A DNA stretch of 64,000 nucleotides from Chryseobacterium sp. SNU WT5 (GTDB taxonomy: Bacteria > Bacteroidota > Bacteroidia > Flavobacteriales > Weeksellaceae): positions 310,001 to 374,000 of the forward strand of contig NZ_CP041687.1 in assembly GCF_007362475.1 (NCBI RefSeq), in the 5' to 3' direction. Under the pieces are notes generated by a model. The model saw nothing but the letters and a program-made list of their open reading frames with translations. It was not told the origin of the DNA and searched no databases. Position 1 is the stretch's first letter. Each line of letters opens with the position of its first letter. The position numbers and the translations under genes are program-made. Below are positions 52,053 through 60,658 of this stretch, one piece after another.

Positions 52053-52658
52053 GTGAATTATTCCTACAATACCCTATTGTCTACCGTGGAAAATATCCTG
52101 ATTAAGGAAAAAGGCAGCAAATTCATTGGTTTTGCTTTTCCAGTGAATAACGAACTGGAAGTAAAGGAATCCTTAAATAAAGTAAGAGAATCACACCCAA
52201 AGGCCACCCATCACTGTTATGCTTTTCGACTTGGAATAACGGGTGAAAATTATCGCGCAAATGATGACGGAGAACCATCTGGAAGTGCAGGATTACCTAT
52301 GTACAACCAACTACTAGCTCATAATGTAACCAACATTTTGGTTATTGCGGTAAGATATTATGGAGGTACGAAACTAGGCGTTTCAGGTTTGGTAAAAGCA
52401 TATAAAGAAACTGCGAAGCTTACCCTGGAAAACGGTGTAATCACTACCCAAGAACTGGAATCTGAACTTGAAATAACATTTACCTTTAACCAACAAAATG
52501 TAATTTTCACTTTGTTGAATAAATTCGCTGCAAAAATCAGCAGTTTTGAAACGGCAGAAAACTGCACAATCACCGCTACACTTAAAACATGCGAAAAAGA
52601 AAACATCTCAGAACAACTGTCTGAGATGCAAATAATTTCATTTAAGTTTTTATCATAA
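52053..52658 (+). CDS. YigZ/IMPACT-family protein
   Basis: 201 aa with a GTG start (52053). IMPACT-N domain: KGSKFIGFAFPV, HPKATHHCYAFRLG, DDGEPSGSAGLPM, VRYYGGTKLGVSGLVKAY. A smaller C-terminal DUF1949-like ferredoxin-fold domain follows. The bacterial members bind nucleic acid or ribosomes by analogy, but no firm function is known. It is 5 bp after ribD, hence co-transcribed. Confidence 0.88.
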   Translation: MNYSYNTLLSTVENILIKEKGSKFIGFAFPVNNELEVKESLNKVRESHPKATHHCYAFRLGITGENYRANDDGEPSGSAGLPMYNQLLAHNVTNILVIAVRYYGGTKLGVSGLVKAYKETAKLTLENGVITTQELESELEITFTFNQQNVIFTLLNKFAAKISSFETAENCTITATLKTCEKENISEQLSEMQIISFKFLS

Positions 52659-52712
52659 AGTTTGCAAACTTAATCGCAATTTTCTTCTCTACTTTAATAC
52701 ATTTTCTTGTTC

Positions 52713-53420
52713 TTAATCTCTTCTACCCATTAACAAAGATGCCCAGTAAAGCAATTGTGCTAATGATCCTAAAGCAGCTACCACATAAGTTCTAGCAGCC
52801 CATGTCAAAGAATCTTTTACTCCAACATACTCTTCTGCAGTTACCGTACCCGTCGTTTTCAACCATTTCATCGCACGATTACTTGCGTCATATTCGACTG
52901 GTAATGTGATAAAAGCAAATAAAGTGGTGACTGCGAATAAAGCAACACCAATCGCCAGAACGGTCGTATTTCCATTAGGATTTTCAATAGTACGCGTTGC
53001 TCCCATCAAAATAATACCAGCTATTAATACAAATTGCATTAGTCTGGAACTGATGTTAACCATAGGCACTAACTTTGAACGAAGTTGTAACATCGAATAC
53101 CCTACTGCATGCTGTACAGCATGGCCACACTCGTGAGCTGCTACTGCAGCGGCTGCAGCATTTCTTTGCATATAAACACCTTCTGATAAATTAACAGTCT
53201 TATCTGCAGGATTATAATGGTCGGTTAATTGACCAGGAACGGAAATTACTTTAACATCATTAATATTGTTATCTCGCAACATTTTCTCAGCAACCTCTTT
53301 ACCAGACATTCCATTGCGTAAATGAACTTGTGAGTAGTGCGCAAACTTCGATTTTAAACGAGAAGATACCAACCAACTCACCAGCATTGAAATTCCAATA
53401 ATTACATAATATCCGTACAT
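52713..53420 (-). CDS. Membrane zinc metallopeptidase (YugP-like)
   Basis: 235 aa from ATG 53420 (MYGYYVIIGISMLVSWLVSS). An earlier start at 53477 is less likely since it adds 19 basic residues before the membrane helix. The zinc motif HECGHAVQH (in AAAHECGHAVQHAVGYS) is intact. Three or four membrane segments, two after the catalytic site. The family (peptidase M48-like, DUF neutral zinc protease) has unknown substrates. It converges with yigZ and diverges from the acetyltransferase gene. Confidence 0.88.
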   Translation of the reverse strand: MYGYYVIIGISMLVSWLVSSRLKSKFAHYSQVHLRNGMSGKEVAEKMLRDNNINDVKVISVPGQLTDHYNPADKTVNLSEGVYMQRNAAAAAVAAHECGHAVQHAVGYSMLQLRSKLVPMVNISSRLMQFVLIAGIILMGATRTIENPNGNTTVLAIGVALFAVTTLFAFITLPVEYDASNRAMKWLKTTGTVTAEEYVGVKDSLTWAARTYVVAALGSLAQLLYWASLLMGRRD

Positions 53421-53502
53421 TCTTTCTACTTTTTTATATTTTAATAATCGACTATTTACTAATAAAAAACGTGCCAAAGTTTTTAGTTATAAATGAATGA
53501 AT

Positions 53503-53510
53503 TACCTTTG
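53503..53510 (+). promoter_or_regulatory. Promoter -7 box of the acetyltransferase gene
   Basis: TACCTTTG fits TAnnTTTG. It lies after an in-frame ATG at 53497 and 20 bp before the ATG at 53530, which supports the later start. Confidence 0.5.
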
Positions 53511-53529
53511 TTTTCTCAAATTATACCAA

Positions 53530-54669
53530 ATGTCTGCCATTTCTATTATTGAAGTAAAAAACGAAAAGGATTTAATAAAATTCATCAAATTTCCGATGGA
53601 ACTTTACAAAACTAATGAAAATTATGTTCCGCCCTTAATCAATGATGAAAAAAATATTTGGAACCCCAAAGAAAATGCCGCTTTAGACTTTTCGGAGTTC
53701 AAAACATATCTGGCTTTTCAAAATGAAAAAGTGGTTGGTAGAATTGCGGTAATGATTAATTACAAGGAAGTTAAAGAATTAGGAATTAATAAAGTACGAT
53801 TCGGATGGCTCGATTTTATTGATGATATCTCTGTCTCAAAAGCACTTATTGATAAAGCTAAAGATTTTGCTCTCGAAAAAGAAATGACCATGATCGAAGG
53901 TCCGATGGGTTTTACCAACTTAGATAAGGCAGGCCTGCTCACAATGGGTTTTGATAAAATAGCCACCATGATAGGACTGTATAATTACTCTTACTATTCC
54001 GAGCATTTGGAAAAGTTAGGATTGGTAAAAGAAAAAGAATGGGTGGAATTTGAATTGGATTTCCCCGAAGTTTTATCAGAAAAGGTACAGAAATTTAGCA
54101 GTTTAATTGCAGAGAAATATAAGCTGCGGGTTTTAGAATTTAAAAATAAAAAGGAAATTCTTCCTTATGTGCGTCCTATGTTTAAGTTATTGGATGAAAC
54201 CTATAAAACGCTATCAACTTACACCCCAATTTCAGAAGAGCAGATTCTTACCTACAAAGAGAAATATTTTAATTTTATAGATAAAGATTATATCGTTTGT
54301 ATTGTCGATGAACATGATGAATTGATCTCTTTTGCGATTACAATGCCTTCTTATTCTAAAGCTTTACAGAAAGCAAATGGAAAATTATTTCCATTTGGAT
54401 GGTACCATTTCTTACAGGCTGGAAAAAAGAATTTGCGGGCCAATTTTTATCTAATAGGTATTCATCCTGATTATCAAAGAAGAGGCGTTACTTCTATCAT
54501 TTTTAAAGAAATCTGGAAAAATTTTAGTAAAAAAGGGGTAAAAATTCTAGAAACAAATCCAGAGTTAGAAGAAAACAAAAGCGTACAAGTTCTTTGGCAA
54601 GATTATAATCCGGTTAATCACAAGCGACGAAGAACCTACGCTTTGGATCTTACATCTCAAAAAAAATGA
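53530..54669 (+). CDS. GNAT-like N-acetyltransferase domain protein
   Basis: 379 aa from ATG 53530 (MSAISIIEVKNEKDLIKFIK). The C-terminal part shows a GNAT acetyl-CoA pattern (ANFYLIGIHPDYQRRGVTSI), with the Q-x-x-G-x-G/V-type pyrophosphate loop. The N-terminal half carries a related fold without the motif (MTMIEGPMGFTNLDKAGLL). It is a cytoplasmic protein of unknown substrate. The gene is followed at 6 bp by a small membrane protein, so the pair is an operon. Confidence 0.72.
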   Translation: MSAISIIEVKNEKDLIKFIKFPMELYKTNENYVPPLINDEKNIWNPKENAALDFSEFKTYLAFQNEKVVGRIAVMINYKEVKELGINKVRFGWLDFIDDISVSKALIDKAKDFALEKEMTMIEGPMGFTNLDKAGLLTMGFDKIATMIGLYNYSYYSEHLEKLGLVKEKEWVEFELDFPEVLSEKVQKFSSLIAEKYKLRVLEFKNKKEILPYVRPMFKLLDETYKTLSTYTPISEEQILTYKEKYFNFIDKDYIVCIVDEHDELISFAITMPSYSKALQKANGKLFPFGWYHFLQAGKKNLRANFYLIGIHPDYQRRGVTSIIFKEIWKNFSKKGVKILETNPELEENKSVQVLWQDYNPVNHKRRRTYALDLTSQKK

Positions 54670-54675
54670 AGAATT

Positions 54676-54864
54676 ATGAAAAAACAGTTGTACATCTACA
54701 TGGGAATGATTCTAGCATTCTTCGCCTATAATCAGTTTTTTCGAGTAGAAGATGAGCAGACCAATGCGATCATTAACATTTTATTTGCGAGCTTTCTTTT
54801 TCTGTACATTGGGTATATTGCCTATTTAGTTTTAAAAAGATTGAAAGACACCAGTAAAAAATAG
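54676..54864 (+). CDS. Small two-helix membrane protein
   Basis: 62 aa with two hydrophobic segments (LYIYMGMILAFFAYNQFF; INILFASFLFLYIGYIAYLV) and a basic tail (KRLKDTSKK). No family recognised. It lies 6 bp after the acetyltransferase gene and before the nuo operon promoter. Confidence 0.65.
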   Translation: MKKQLYIYMGMILAFFAYNQFFRVEDEQTNAIINILFASFLFLYIGYIAYLVLKRLKDTSKK

Positions 54865-54950
54865 CTATTTTTAACAATTCTAAATTAAGAAATAGAATTT
54901 TTTGAATAATATTTGAGTGAAGGAAATTTCACTTTTACATCTTAATTCAT

Positions 54951-54958
54951 TAAATTTG
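54951..54958 (+). promoter_or_regulatory. Promoter -7 box of the nuo operon
   Basis: TAAATTTG followed by C fits TAnnTTTGC, 24 bp before the nuoA ATG. A T-rich stretch (CTTTTAC) about 16 nt upstream may serve as -33. Confidence 0.55.
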
Positions 54959-54982
54959 CAAGATCAAGAAAATTACGTTTAC

Positions 54983-55354
54983 ATGAATGTTCCCGAAAAT
55001 TACATCCCGATAATCATTCAAATAGCAGTTGCTGCAGGTTTCGTTTTACTCTCTATTTTAGGGACTCATTTTTTAGGACCTCGTCAAAAGGCGACTTCTA
55101 TCAAGAAAAATGAAAGTTTTGAATGTGGAGTTGAAGTGGAAGGTAATGCGAGAAATCCATTCTCCGTAAAATATTTTCTTACCGCGATTCTGTTTGTATT
55201 ATTCGATATAGAAATTGTATTTTTCTATCCTTACGCGGTGAATATTCGCGAATTTGGAGTAGAAGGGTTTTTCGCAGTTCTAATGTTCATTGCAGTATTT
55301 TTCATTGCATTTGTTTACGTTTGGAAACGAGGAGCTTTGGACTGGGATAAATAG
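54983..55354 (+). CDS. nuoA: NADH-quinone oxidoreductase subunit A
   Basis: 123 aa from ATG 54983; a GTG start at 54917 would precede the promoter box. Three membrane helices, with the family motif NESFECGVEVEGNARNPFSV near residue 46 (quinone-site loop) and the FDIEIVFFYPYA segment. It opens the complex I operon nuoABCDEF-(secreted protein)-GHIJK. Confidence 0.93.
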   Translation: MNVPENYIPIIIQIAVAAGFVLLSILGTHFLGPRQKATSIKKNESFECGVEVEGNARNPFSVKYFLTAILFVLFDIEIVFFYPYAVNIREFGVEGFFAVLMFIAVFFIAFVYVWKRGALDWDK

Positions 55355-55394
55355 TTTTACAAACTGAACTTTTATTAATTTAAAGAAAAACAAA

Positions 55395-55952
55395 ATGTCA
55401 GATAATAAACCGGTAATCAAAATGGATGCGCAAGCTCCAGATGGCTTTGAAGGTGAAGGTTTCTTCGCCACTCAGCTAAGCAGTGTTATTGGAATGGCTA
55501 GAAAATTTTCACTCTGGCCATTACCCTTCGCAACATCATGTTGTGGAATTGAGTTTATGGCGACCCTAAATCCAACTTTCGATGCTTCTCGATTTGGAAT
55601 GGAGAAAAACTCTTTCTCACCAAGGCAGGCAGATATGTTAATGGTTTGTGGAACCATATCTAAAAAATTAGGTCCTATTCTGAAACAAGTTTACACGCAG
55701 ATGGCAGAACCAAAATGGGTGATTGCTGTCGGAGCTTGTGCTTCCAGTGGTGGTATTTTCGATAGCTATTCTGTTTTACAGGGAATCGATAAAATAATTC
55801 CGGTCGATGTATACGTTCCAGGATGCCCTCCCAGACCAGAACAGATTATAGAAGGTGTGATGCAGGTACAGGCATTGTGCGAAAGCGAAAGCATCCGCAG
55901 AAGAGATATGCCAGAATATCAACAATTATTAGCTTCTTACGATATAAATTAA
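55395..55952 (+). CDS. nuoB: NADH-quinone oxidoreductase subunit B
   Basis: 185 aa. It carries the terminal N2 [4Fe-4S] cluster. Ligand cysteines are in ATSCCGIEFMAT, VGACASSGG and VPGCPPRPEQ. The last base of the stop codon is the first base of the nuoC ATG (TAATG). An N-terminal extension of about 25 residues is typical for this group. Confidence 0.95.
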   Translation: MSDNKPVIKMDAQAPDGFEGEGFFATQLSSVIGMARKFSLWPLPFATSCCGIEFMATLNPTFDASRFGMEKNSFSPRQADMLMVCGTISKKLGPILKQVYTQMAEPKWVIAVGACASSGGIFDSYSVLQGIDKIIPVDVYVPGCPPRPEQIIEGVMQVQALCESESIRRRDMPEYQQLLASYDIN

Positions 55953-56452
55953 TGGAGATGACGAACAATTTTGTATTAGAAGCGATTACGAGAGAATTCC
56001 CGGATTCTGTCCTTTCACATGCGACTCCTTATGATTTTTTAACTTTAGAAATTAAGAAAGCAGATCTTAAGAAAGTAATTCATCACTTGAGAGATTCGAG
56101 TCTTCAGATCAATTTTTTAACCGATATCTGTGGTATTCATTATCCTGATACTCCGGAAAAAGAATTAGGAGTTATTTACCATTTACATAATATGAGGACG
56201 AATTTTAGAATTCGTTTGAAAGTGTTTATGCCAAAAGACAATGCAGAAGTAGATTCCATGACAGATCTTTATGCTGGCGCTAACTGGATGGAACGTGAGA
56301 CCTTTGATTTTTACGGAATTAAATTTAAAGGGCATCCAGATTTACGCGTTATTCTGAATATGGAAGATATTGGATATCATCCAATGCTTAAAGAATATCG
56401 CCTGGAAGATGGTACCAGAATGGATAAAGATGATAAAATGTTCGGAAGATAA
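55952..56452 (+). CDS. nuoC: NADH-quinone oxidoreductase subunit C
   Basis: 166 aa from ATG 55952; a second ATG at 55958 is possible. Peripheral-arm subunit with the signature GANWMERETFDFYGIKFKGH and the C-terminal YRLEDGTRMDKDD. It is separate from nuoD, unlike the CD fusion of E. coli. Confidence 0.94.
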   Translation: MEMTNNFVLEAITREFPDSVLSHATPYDFLTLEIKKADLKKVIHHLRDSSLQINFLTDICGIHYPDTPEKELGVIYHLHNMRTNFRIRLKVFMPKDNAEVDSMTDLYAGANWMERETFDFYGIKFKGHPDLRVILNMEDIGYHPMLKEYRLEDGTRMDKDDKMFGR

Positions 56453-56494
56453 TTGGTTTAAAGATTTTTCTTTACACCTAAAGTCAAACAACTT

Positions 56495-57718
56495 ATGAAA
56501 GACAACGCACTCTCAAATATACTGAACCAGTACGATTCCAAAGAACAGATTGATGGACAGTTATACACCTTAAATTTAGGTCCTACCCATCCTGCAACAC
56601 ATGGGATTTTTCAGAATGTACTGACGATGGATGGCGAAAGAATTTTGCACGCAGAACAAACTGTAGGCTATATTCACCGTGCCTTTGAAAAAATTTCTGA
56701 ACGTAGAAATTTAACTCAGATTACGACCCTTACGGACCGTATGAACTACTGCTCAGCGCCAATCAATAATTTAGGCTGGCACATGACCGTAGAAAAATTA
56801 ATTGGTTGCGAAGTACCTAAGCGTGTTGATTACATGCGCGTAATTATTATGGAACTGGCAAGAATTACAGACCACTTAATTTGTAACGGTGTTACTGCAA
56901 TGGATGCCGGAGCGATTACAGGATTAACTTACCTGTTCCAGGAAAGAGAGAAGGTATATGAAATGTACGAAGAAGTATGTGGAGCAAGACTTACCACTAA
57001 CATGGGAAGAATTGGAGGATTTGAAAGAGATTTCAGTCCTAAATTTCATGAATTTCTACAGACTTGGTTAAAAAAATTCCCGAAGATCTTTGGTGAATTT
57101 TGTGCCTTGAATGAAAGAAACAGAATTTTTATGGACAGAACCATAGGTGCTGGTCCAATTTCTGCCGAAAGAGCTTTAAGCTATGGGTTCACCGGACCTA
57201 ATCTAAGAGCTACTGGTGTAGATTATGATGTACGTGTTGCAAATCCCTACTCTTCTTATCAGGATTTTGATTTTATTATTCCGGTAGGAACTTCAGGAGA
57301 TACTTATGATCGATTTATGGTTCGTCAACAAGAGGTTTGGGAAAGTTTGAAAATTATAGAACAAGCTTATAAAAATTTACCCGAAGGACTTTTCCACGCA
57401 GATGTTCCCGATTTTTATCTTCCTGAGAAAGCAGATGTTTATACGAAAATGGAAGCATTGATCTATCACTTTAAGATTGTCATGGGAGAAACCGATGTTC
57501 CAAAAGGTGAAGTGTACCATAGTGTAGAAGGAGGAAATGGTGAATTAGGTTTTTATTTAGTGAGTGATGGTGGCAGAAGTCCATATAGACTGCATTTCCG
57601 TAGACCATGCTTTATCTATTACCAAGCATATCCCGAAATGATTCAGGGAGCAATGATTTCAGATGCAATCTTAACGCTTTGCAGCATGAATGTAATTGCA
57701 GGTGAACTTGATGCATAA
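56495..57718 (+). CDS. nuoD: NADH-quinone oxidoreductase subunit D
   Basis: 407 aa, the hydrogenase-large-subunit-like protein that helps form the quinone pocket. Signatures: LGPTHPATHGIFQNVL, TVGYIHRAFEKISERR, RMNYCSAPINNLGW, and the C-terminal segment VIAGELD. Complete. 42 bp after nuoC. Confidence 0.96.
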   Translation: MKDNALSNILNQYDSKEQIDGQLYTLNLGPTHPATHGIFQNVLTMDGERILHAEQTVGYIHRAFEKISERRNLTQITTLTDRMNYCSAPINNLGWHMTVEKLIGCEVPKRVDYMRVIIMELARITDHLICNGVTAMDAGAITGLTYLFQEREKVYEMYEEVCGARLTTNMGRIGGFERDFSPKFHEFLQTWLKKFPKIFGEFCALNERNRIFMDRTIGAGPISAERALSYGFTGPNLRATGVDYDVRVANPYSSYQDFDFIIPVGTSGDTYDRFMVRQQEVWESLKIIEQAYKNLPEGLFHADVPDFYLPEKADVYTKMEALIYHFKIVMGETDVPKGEVYHSVEGGNGELGFYLVSDGGRSPYRLHFRRPCFIYYQAYPEMIQGAMISDAILTLCSMNVIAGELDA

Positions 57719-57778
57719 TTTAGAAGACGAACTGGATTATCCATTCATCCGGATAGGTATTAAAAATATTTAAAGTTT

Positions 57779-57811
57779 TAGAATTTAAAATCTAGAATTT
57801 AAAATTTAAAA
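57779..57811 (+). repeat. Short tandem AT repeat
   Basis: TAGAATTTAAAA occurs at 57779-57790 and again at 57793-57804, followed by TTTAAAAT. It lies in the 102-bp gap between nuoD and nuoE. Confidence 0.6.
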
Positions 57812-57820
57812 TAAAAAAAC

Positions 57821-58330
57821 GTGAGCGAAACGATTGCTTTTAAACCTGAAACATTAGCTCAGGTCGATAAAATTACCGCGAGGTATCCACAGGAAAGAAA
57901 AAAATCAGCACTTATTCCGGTGTTGCATTTAGCGCAGAAAGAATTCGGAGGTTGGTTACAGGTTCCGGTAATGGATTATGTTGCTGAACTACTGGAGATT
58001 AAGCCAATTGAGGTTTATGAAGTGGCTACGTTTTACAGCATGTTCAATATGAAGCCAGTCGGAAAATATGTTTTAGAAGTCTGCCAAACCGGACCGTGCA
58101 TGCTCAACGGCAGTGATGATATTATCCAGCATATCAAAGAAACGCTAAACATCAATGTGGGTGAGAATACCGATGACGGTATGTTTACTTTAAAAACGGT
58201 AGAATGCCTTGGAGCTTGTGGTTATGCACCAATGATGCAGTTGGGGAAATTTTATCATGAACATTTAACGAAAGAAAAAGTAGATGAAATCCTTCAGCTT
58301 TGCAGAGAGGGACAAATTGCTTTAGATTAA
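57821..58330 (+). CDS. nuoE: NADH-quinone oxidoreductase subunit E
   Basis: 169 aa from a GTG start (57821). A thioredoxin-like [2Fe-2S] protein of the NADH-dehydrogenase module. Cluster ligands CQTGPC and, further on, CLGACGYAP. The NADH module begins here and continues with nuoF. Confidence 0.94.
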   Translation: MSETIAFKPETLAQVDKITARYPQERKKSALIPVLHLAQKEFGGWLQVPVMDYVAELLEIKPIEVYEVATFYSMFNMKPVGKYVLEVCQTGPCMLNGSDDIIQHIKETLNINVGENTDDGMFTLKTVECLGACGYAPMMQLGKFYHEHLTKEKVDEILQLCREGQIALD

Positions 58331-58341
58331 TTATAAGAATA

Positions 58342-59697
58342 ATGAGTAAAAAACTTTTACTTAAAGACGCCCATATAGAAGGAATCAGAACATTCGAAGT
58401 ATATCGCAAACAAGGTGGTTACGTGTCTGTTGAAAAAGCCCTCAAAATGACGCCTGAAGAAATCGTGGAAGAAGTAAAAACTTCTGGATTGAGAGGTCGT
58501 GGTGGAGCGGGATTTCCGACCGGATTAAAATGGAGCTTCGTGGCGAAACCGGAAGGAGTACCCAGATATCTGGTCGTTAATGCTGATGAATCCGAACCAG
58601 GAACCTTCAAAGACCGCTATTTGATGGAATTTATTCCACATCTTTTGATTGAAGGAATGATTGTATCTTCTTTCGCTCTTGGTGCTAACACTGCATACAT
58701 CTATATTCGCGGTGAGTATGCCTGGATACCTGATATTTTGGAAAAAGCCATCGATGAAGCGAAAGCTGCAGGCTTTTTAGGAAAAAATATTTTAGGAACC
58801 GGTTTCGATTTAGAAATTTACGTGCACCGCGGTGCTGGAGCTTATATTTGTGGTGAAGAAACCGCGCTACTGGAATCTCTGGAAGGAAAAAGAGGAAACC
58901 CTCGCTTAAAACCACCATTCCCTGCAGTGAAAGGACTTTGGGAATGTCCAACCGTTGTGAATAATGTAGAAACCATCGCAGCAGTTGTACCGGTTATTAA
59001 CTTAACTGGCGCAGAATATGCGAAAATCGGTGTTGGCCGGTCTACAGGGACAAAATTAATTTCTGCTTGTGGGAACATCAACAAACCGGGAGTTTACGAG
59101 ATCGACATGACCATCACCGTAGAAGAATTTATTTATTCAGATGAATATTGCGGTGGTATCCCGAACGGTAAAAAATTGAAAGCCTGTATTCCGGGTGGAA
59201 GTTCTGTACCGATCGTACCAGCTAATCTGTTGTTGAGAACCATTAATGGTGAACCAAGATACATGAACTATGAATCCCTTGCGGATGGTGGTTTTGCCAC
59301 AGGAACGATGATGGGTTCAGGTGGATTTATTGTATTAGATGAGGATCAGTCCGTCGTAAAACATACCATGACTTTATCTCATTTTTACGCGCACGAGAGT
59401 TGCGGACAATGTACCCCTTGTCGTGAAGGAACACCATGGATGTTTAAGATTTTGAAAAAAATATACAGTGGACAGGGAACTATGGCAGATATCGATCTGC
59501 TTTGGGATGTTCAGAGAAAAATCGAAGGAAATACGATCTGTCCATTAGGTGATGCGGCTGCGTGGCCGGTTGCTGCTGCGATCCGTCATTTCCGTGACGA
59601 ATTCGAATGGTATATCAACAATCCGGAAGCAACACGAAGTAATTATGGTTTAGCACATTATGCTGACCCTATTCCTGTGCCTGCAAAAACAGAATAG
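58342..59697 (+). CDS. nuoF: NADH-quinone oxidoreductase subunit F
   Basis: 451 aa from ATG 58342; an upstream ATG at 58300 would overlap nuoE and adds residues unlike the family. FMN/NADH site GLRGRGGAGFPTGLKWSF, the glycine-rich YICGEETALLESLEG, and the [4Fe-4S] ligands ESCGQCTPCREGT plus ICPLGDAAAW. It oxidises NADH and passes electrons to the NuoE/NuoG clusters. Complete. Confidence 0.96.
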   Translation: MSKKLLLKDAHIEGIRTFEVYRKQGGYVSVEKALKMTPEEIVEEVKTSGLRGRGGAGFPTGLKWSFVAKPEGVPRYLVVNADESEPGTFKDRYLMEFIPHLLIEGMIVSSFALGANTAYIYIRGEYAWIPDILEKAIDEAKAAGFLGKNILGTGFDLEIYVHRGAGAYICGEETALLESLEGKRGNPRLKPPFPAVKGLWECPTVVNNVETIAAVVPVINLTGAEYAKIGVGRSTGTKLISACGNINKPGVYEIDMTITVEEFIYSDEYCGGIPNGKKLKACIPGGSSVPIVPANLLLRTINGEPRYMNYESLADGGFATGTMMGSGGFIVLDEDQSVVKHTMTLSHFYAHESCGQCTPCREGTPWMFKILKKIYSGQGTMADIDLLWDVQRKIEGNTICPLGDAAAWPVAAAIRHFRDEFEWYINNPEATRSNYGLAHYADPIPVPAKTE

Positions 59698-59704
59698 AAA
59701 AAAA

Positions 59705-59775
59705 GTCACGAAGTGACTGTTTAATATAAACAGGATGAAATCCTGCGGGAATTAATGAAAATAGGATAATATCCT
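59705..59775 (+). repeat. Cluster of four short palindromes
   Basis: Between nuoF and the next gene there are GTCAC-gaa-GTGAC (59705-59717), TGTTTA-ata-TAAACA (59718-59732), CAGGAT-gaa-ATCCTG (59731-59745) and AGGATA-a-TATCCT (59763-59775). Each is a compact hairpin. An unusually strong Shine-Dalgarno sequence (GGGAGG) follows. Confidence 0.6.
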
Positions 59776-59784
59776 GGGAGGTAG

Positions 59785-60618
59785 ATGAAAAAGATAAGCA
59801 TTTTATTAACATTTTTGATCGGAGTTGGTTTTGCGCTCGCGCAGGAAGGAAAATCGAAAACAGAACCTTTAACCAAAAAAGGTCAGATGTTGATTTTTTG
59901 GGGTTGGAACCGGGCGATGTTCAGTAATTCCGATATTCATTTTAAAGGAGAAGGATATGATTTTGTTCTGCATAAAGTAGTTGCTCACGACCGACCGTCT
60001 GATTTTTCGTACCACAATTACTTTCAGCCCGACCGAATTACAATCCCGCAGACCAACCAAAGATTTGCGTATTTTGTACAAGATAATATGGCATTCGTAG
60101 TCGGGGTTGATCATATGAAATATGTAATGGATCAGGATCAGACCGTGAAATTTTCTGGTAAAATCACTAATCCGGTGTATGGATCAATGATGCAGAACGG
60201 ACAGATTGATTTATCTGATGCAGAATTTTTGACTTTTGAACATACAGATGGATTAAACTATATTAACTTTGGTTTAGAAAATTATAAGAATATTTATAAT
60301 AAAGATAATTTTGATATTGTTTGGAGTTATGGTGCCGGTTTAGGACCCATGTTTCCGAAAAGCAATGTGAAATTATTTGGTAACGAAAGAAGTGACCGGT
60401 TTCATGTAGCTGGTTTTGGAGTAGACGGTAGAACGAGTTTGAATTTTGTTTTTTGGAAACATATCGTTGCCAGAATCGAAGCCAAAGGCGGATACATCAA
60501 TATGTTCGATGTTAAAACGACCTTAAACAACAAACCTGACAAAGCATTGCAGGATTTTGTTTTCGGCCAGTTTAATTTTGGCGTTGGATATACCTTTAAT
60601 ACCAGAAAAAATAATTAA
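59785..60618 (+). CDS. Secreted, probably outer-membrane protein inside the nuo operon
   Basis: 277 aa. A signal peptide (MKKISILLTFLIGVGFALAQ) starts an exported protein. The rest is rich in aromatic, alternating beta strands (MLIFWGWNRAMFSNSDIHF, RFAYFVQDNMAFVVGVDHM, FGQFNFGVGYTFN) and ends in a strand with near-terminal aromatics, suggesting a small beta-barrel. The family is not identified by name, although I recall similar flavobacterial proteins. It sits between nuoF and nuoG with a strong SD. No respiratory cofactor motif is present. Confidence 0.75.
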   Translation: MKKISILLTFLIGVGFALAQEGKSKTEPLTKKGQMLIFWGWNRAMFSNSDIHFKGEGYDFVLHKVVAHDRPSDFSYHNYFQPDRITIPQTNQRFAYFVQDNMAFVVGVDHMKYVMDQDQTVKFSGKITNPVYGSMMQNGQIDLSDAEFLTFEHTDGLNYINFGLENYKNIYNKDNFDIVWSYGAGLGPMFPKSNVKLFGNERSDRFHVAGFGVDGRTSLNFVFWKHIVARIEAKGGYINMFDVKTTLNNKPDKALQDFVFGQFNFGVGYTFNTRKNN

Positions 60619-60658
60619 AAGCCAAATGCTTAAGGCGTGAAGCTTAAAGCGATATGAT

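Noticed and set aside
52658-52671. Palindrome AAGTTTGCAAACTT between yigZ and the peptidase
   Set aside because: It has no loop space for a stable hairpin and no T-run; it may be chance.
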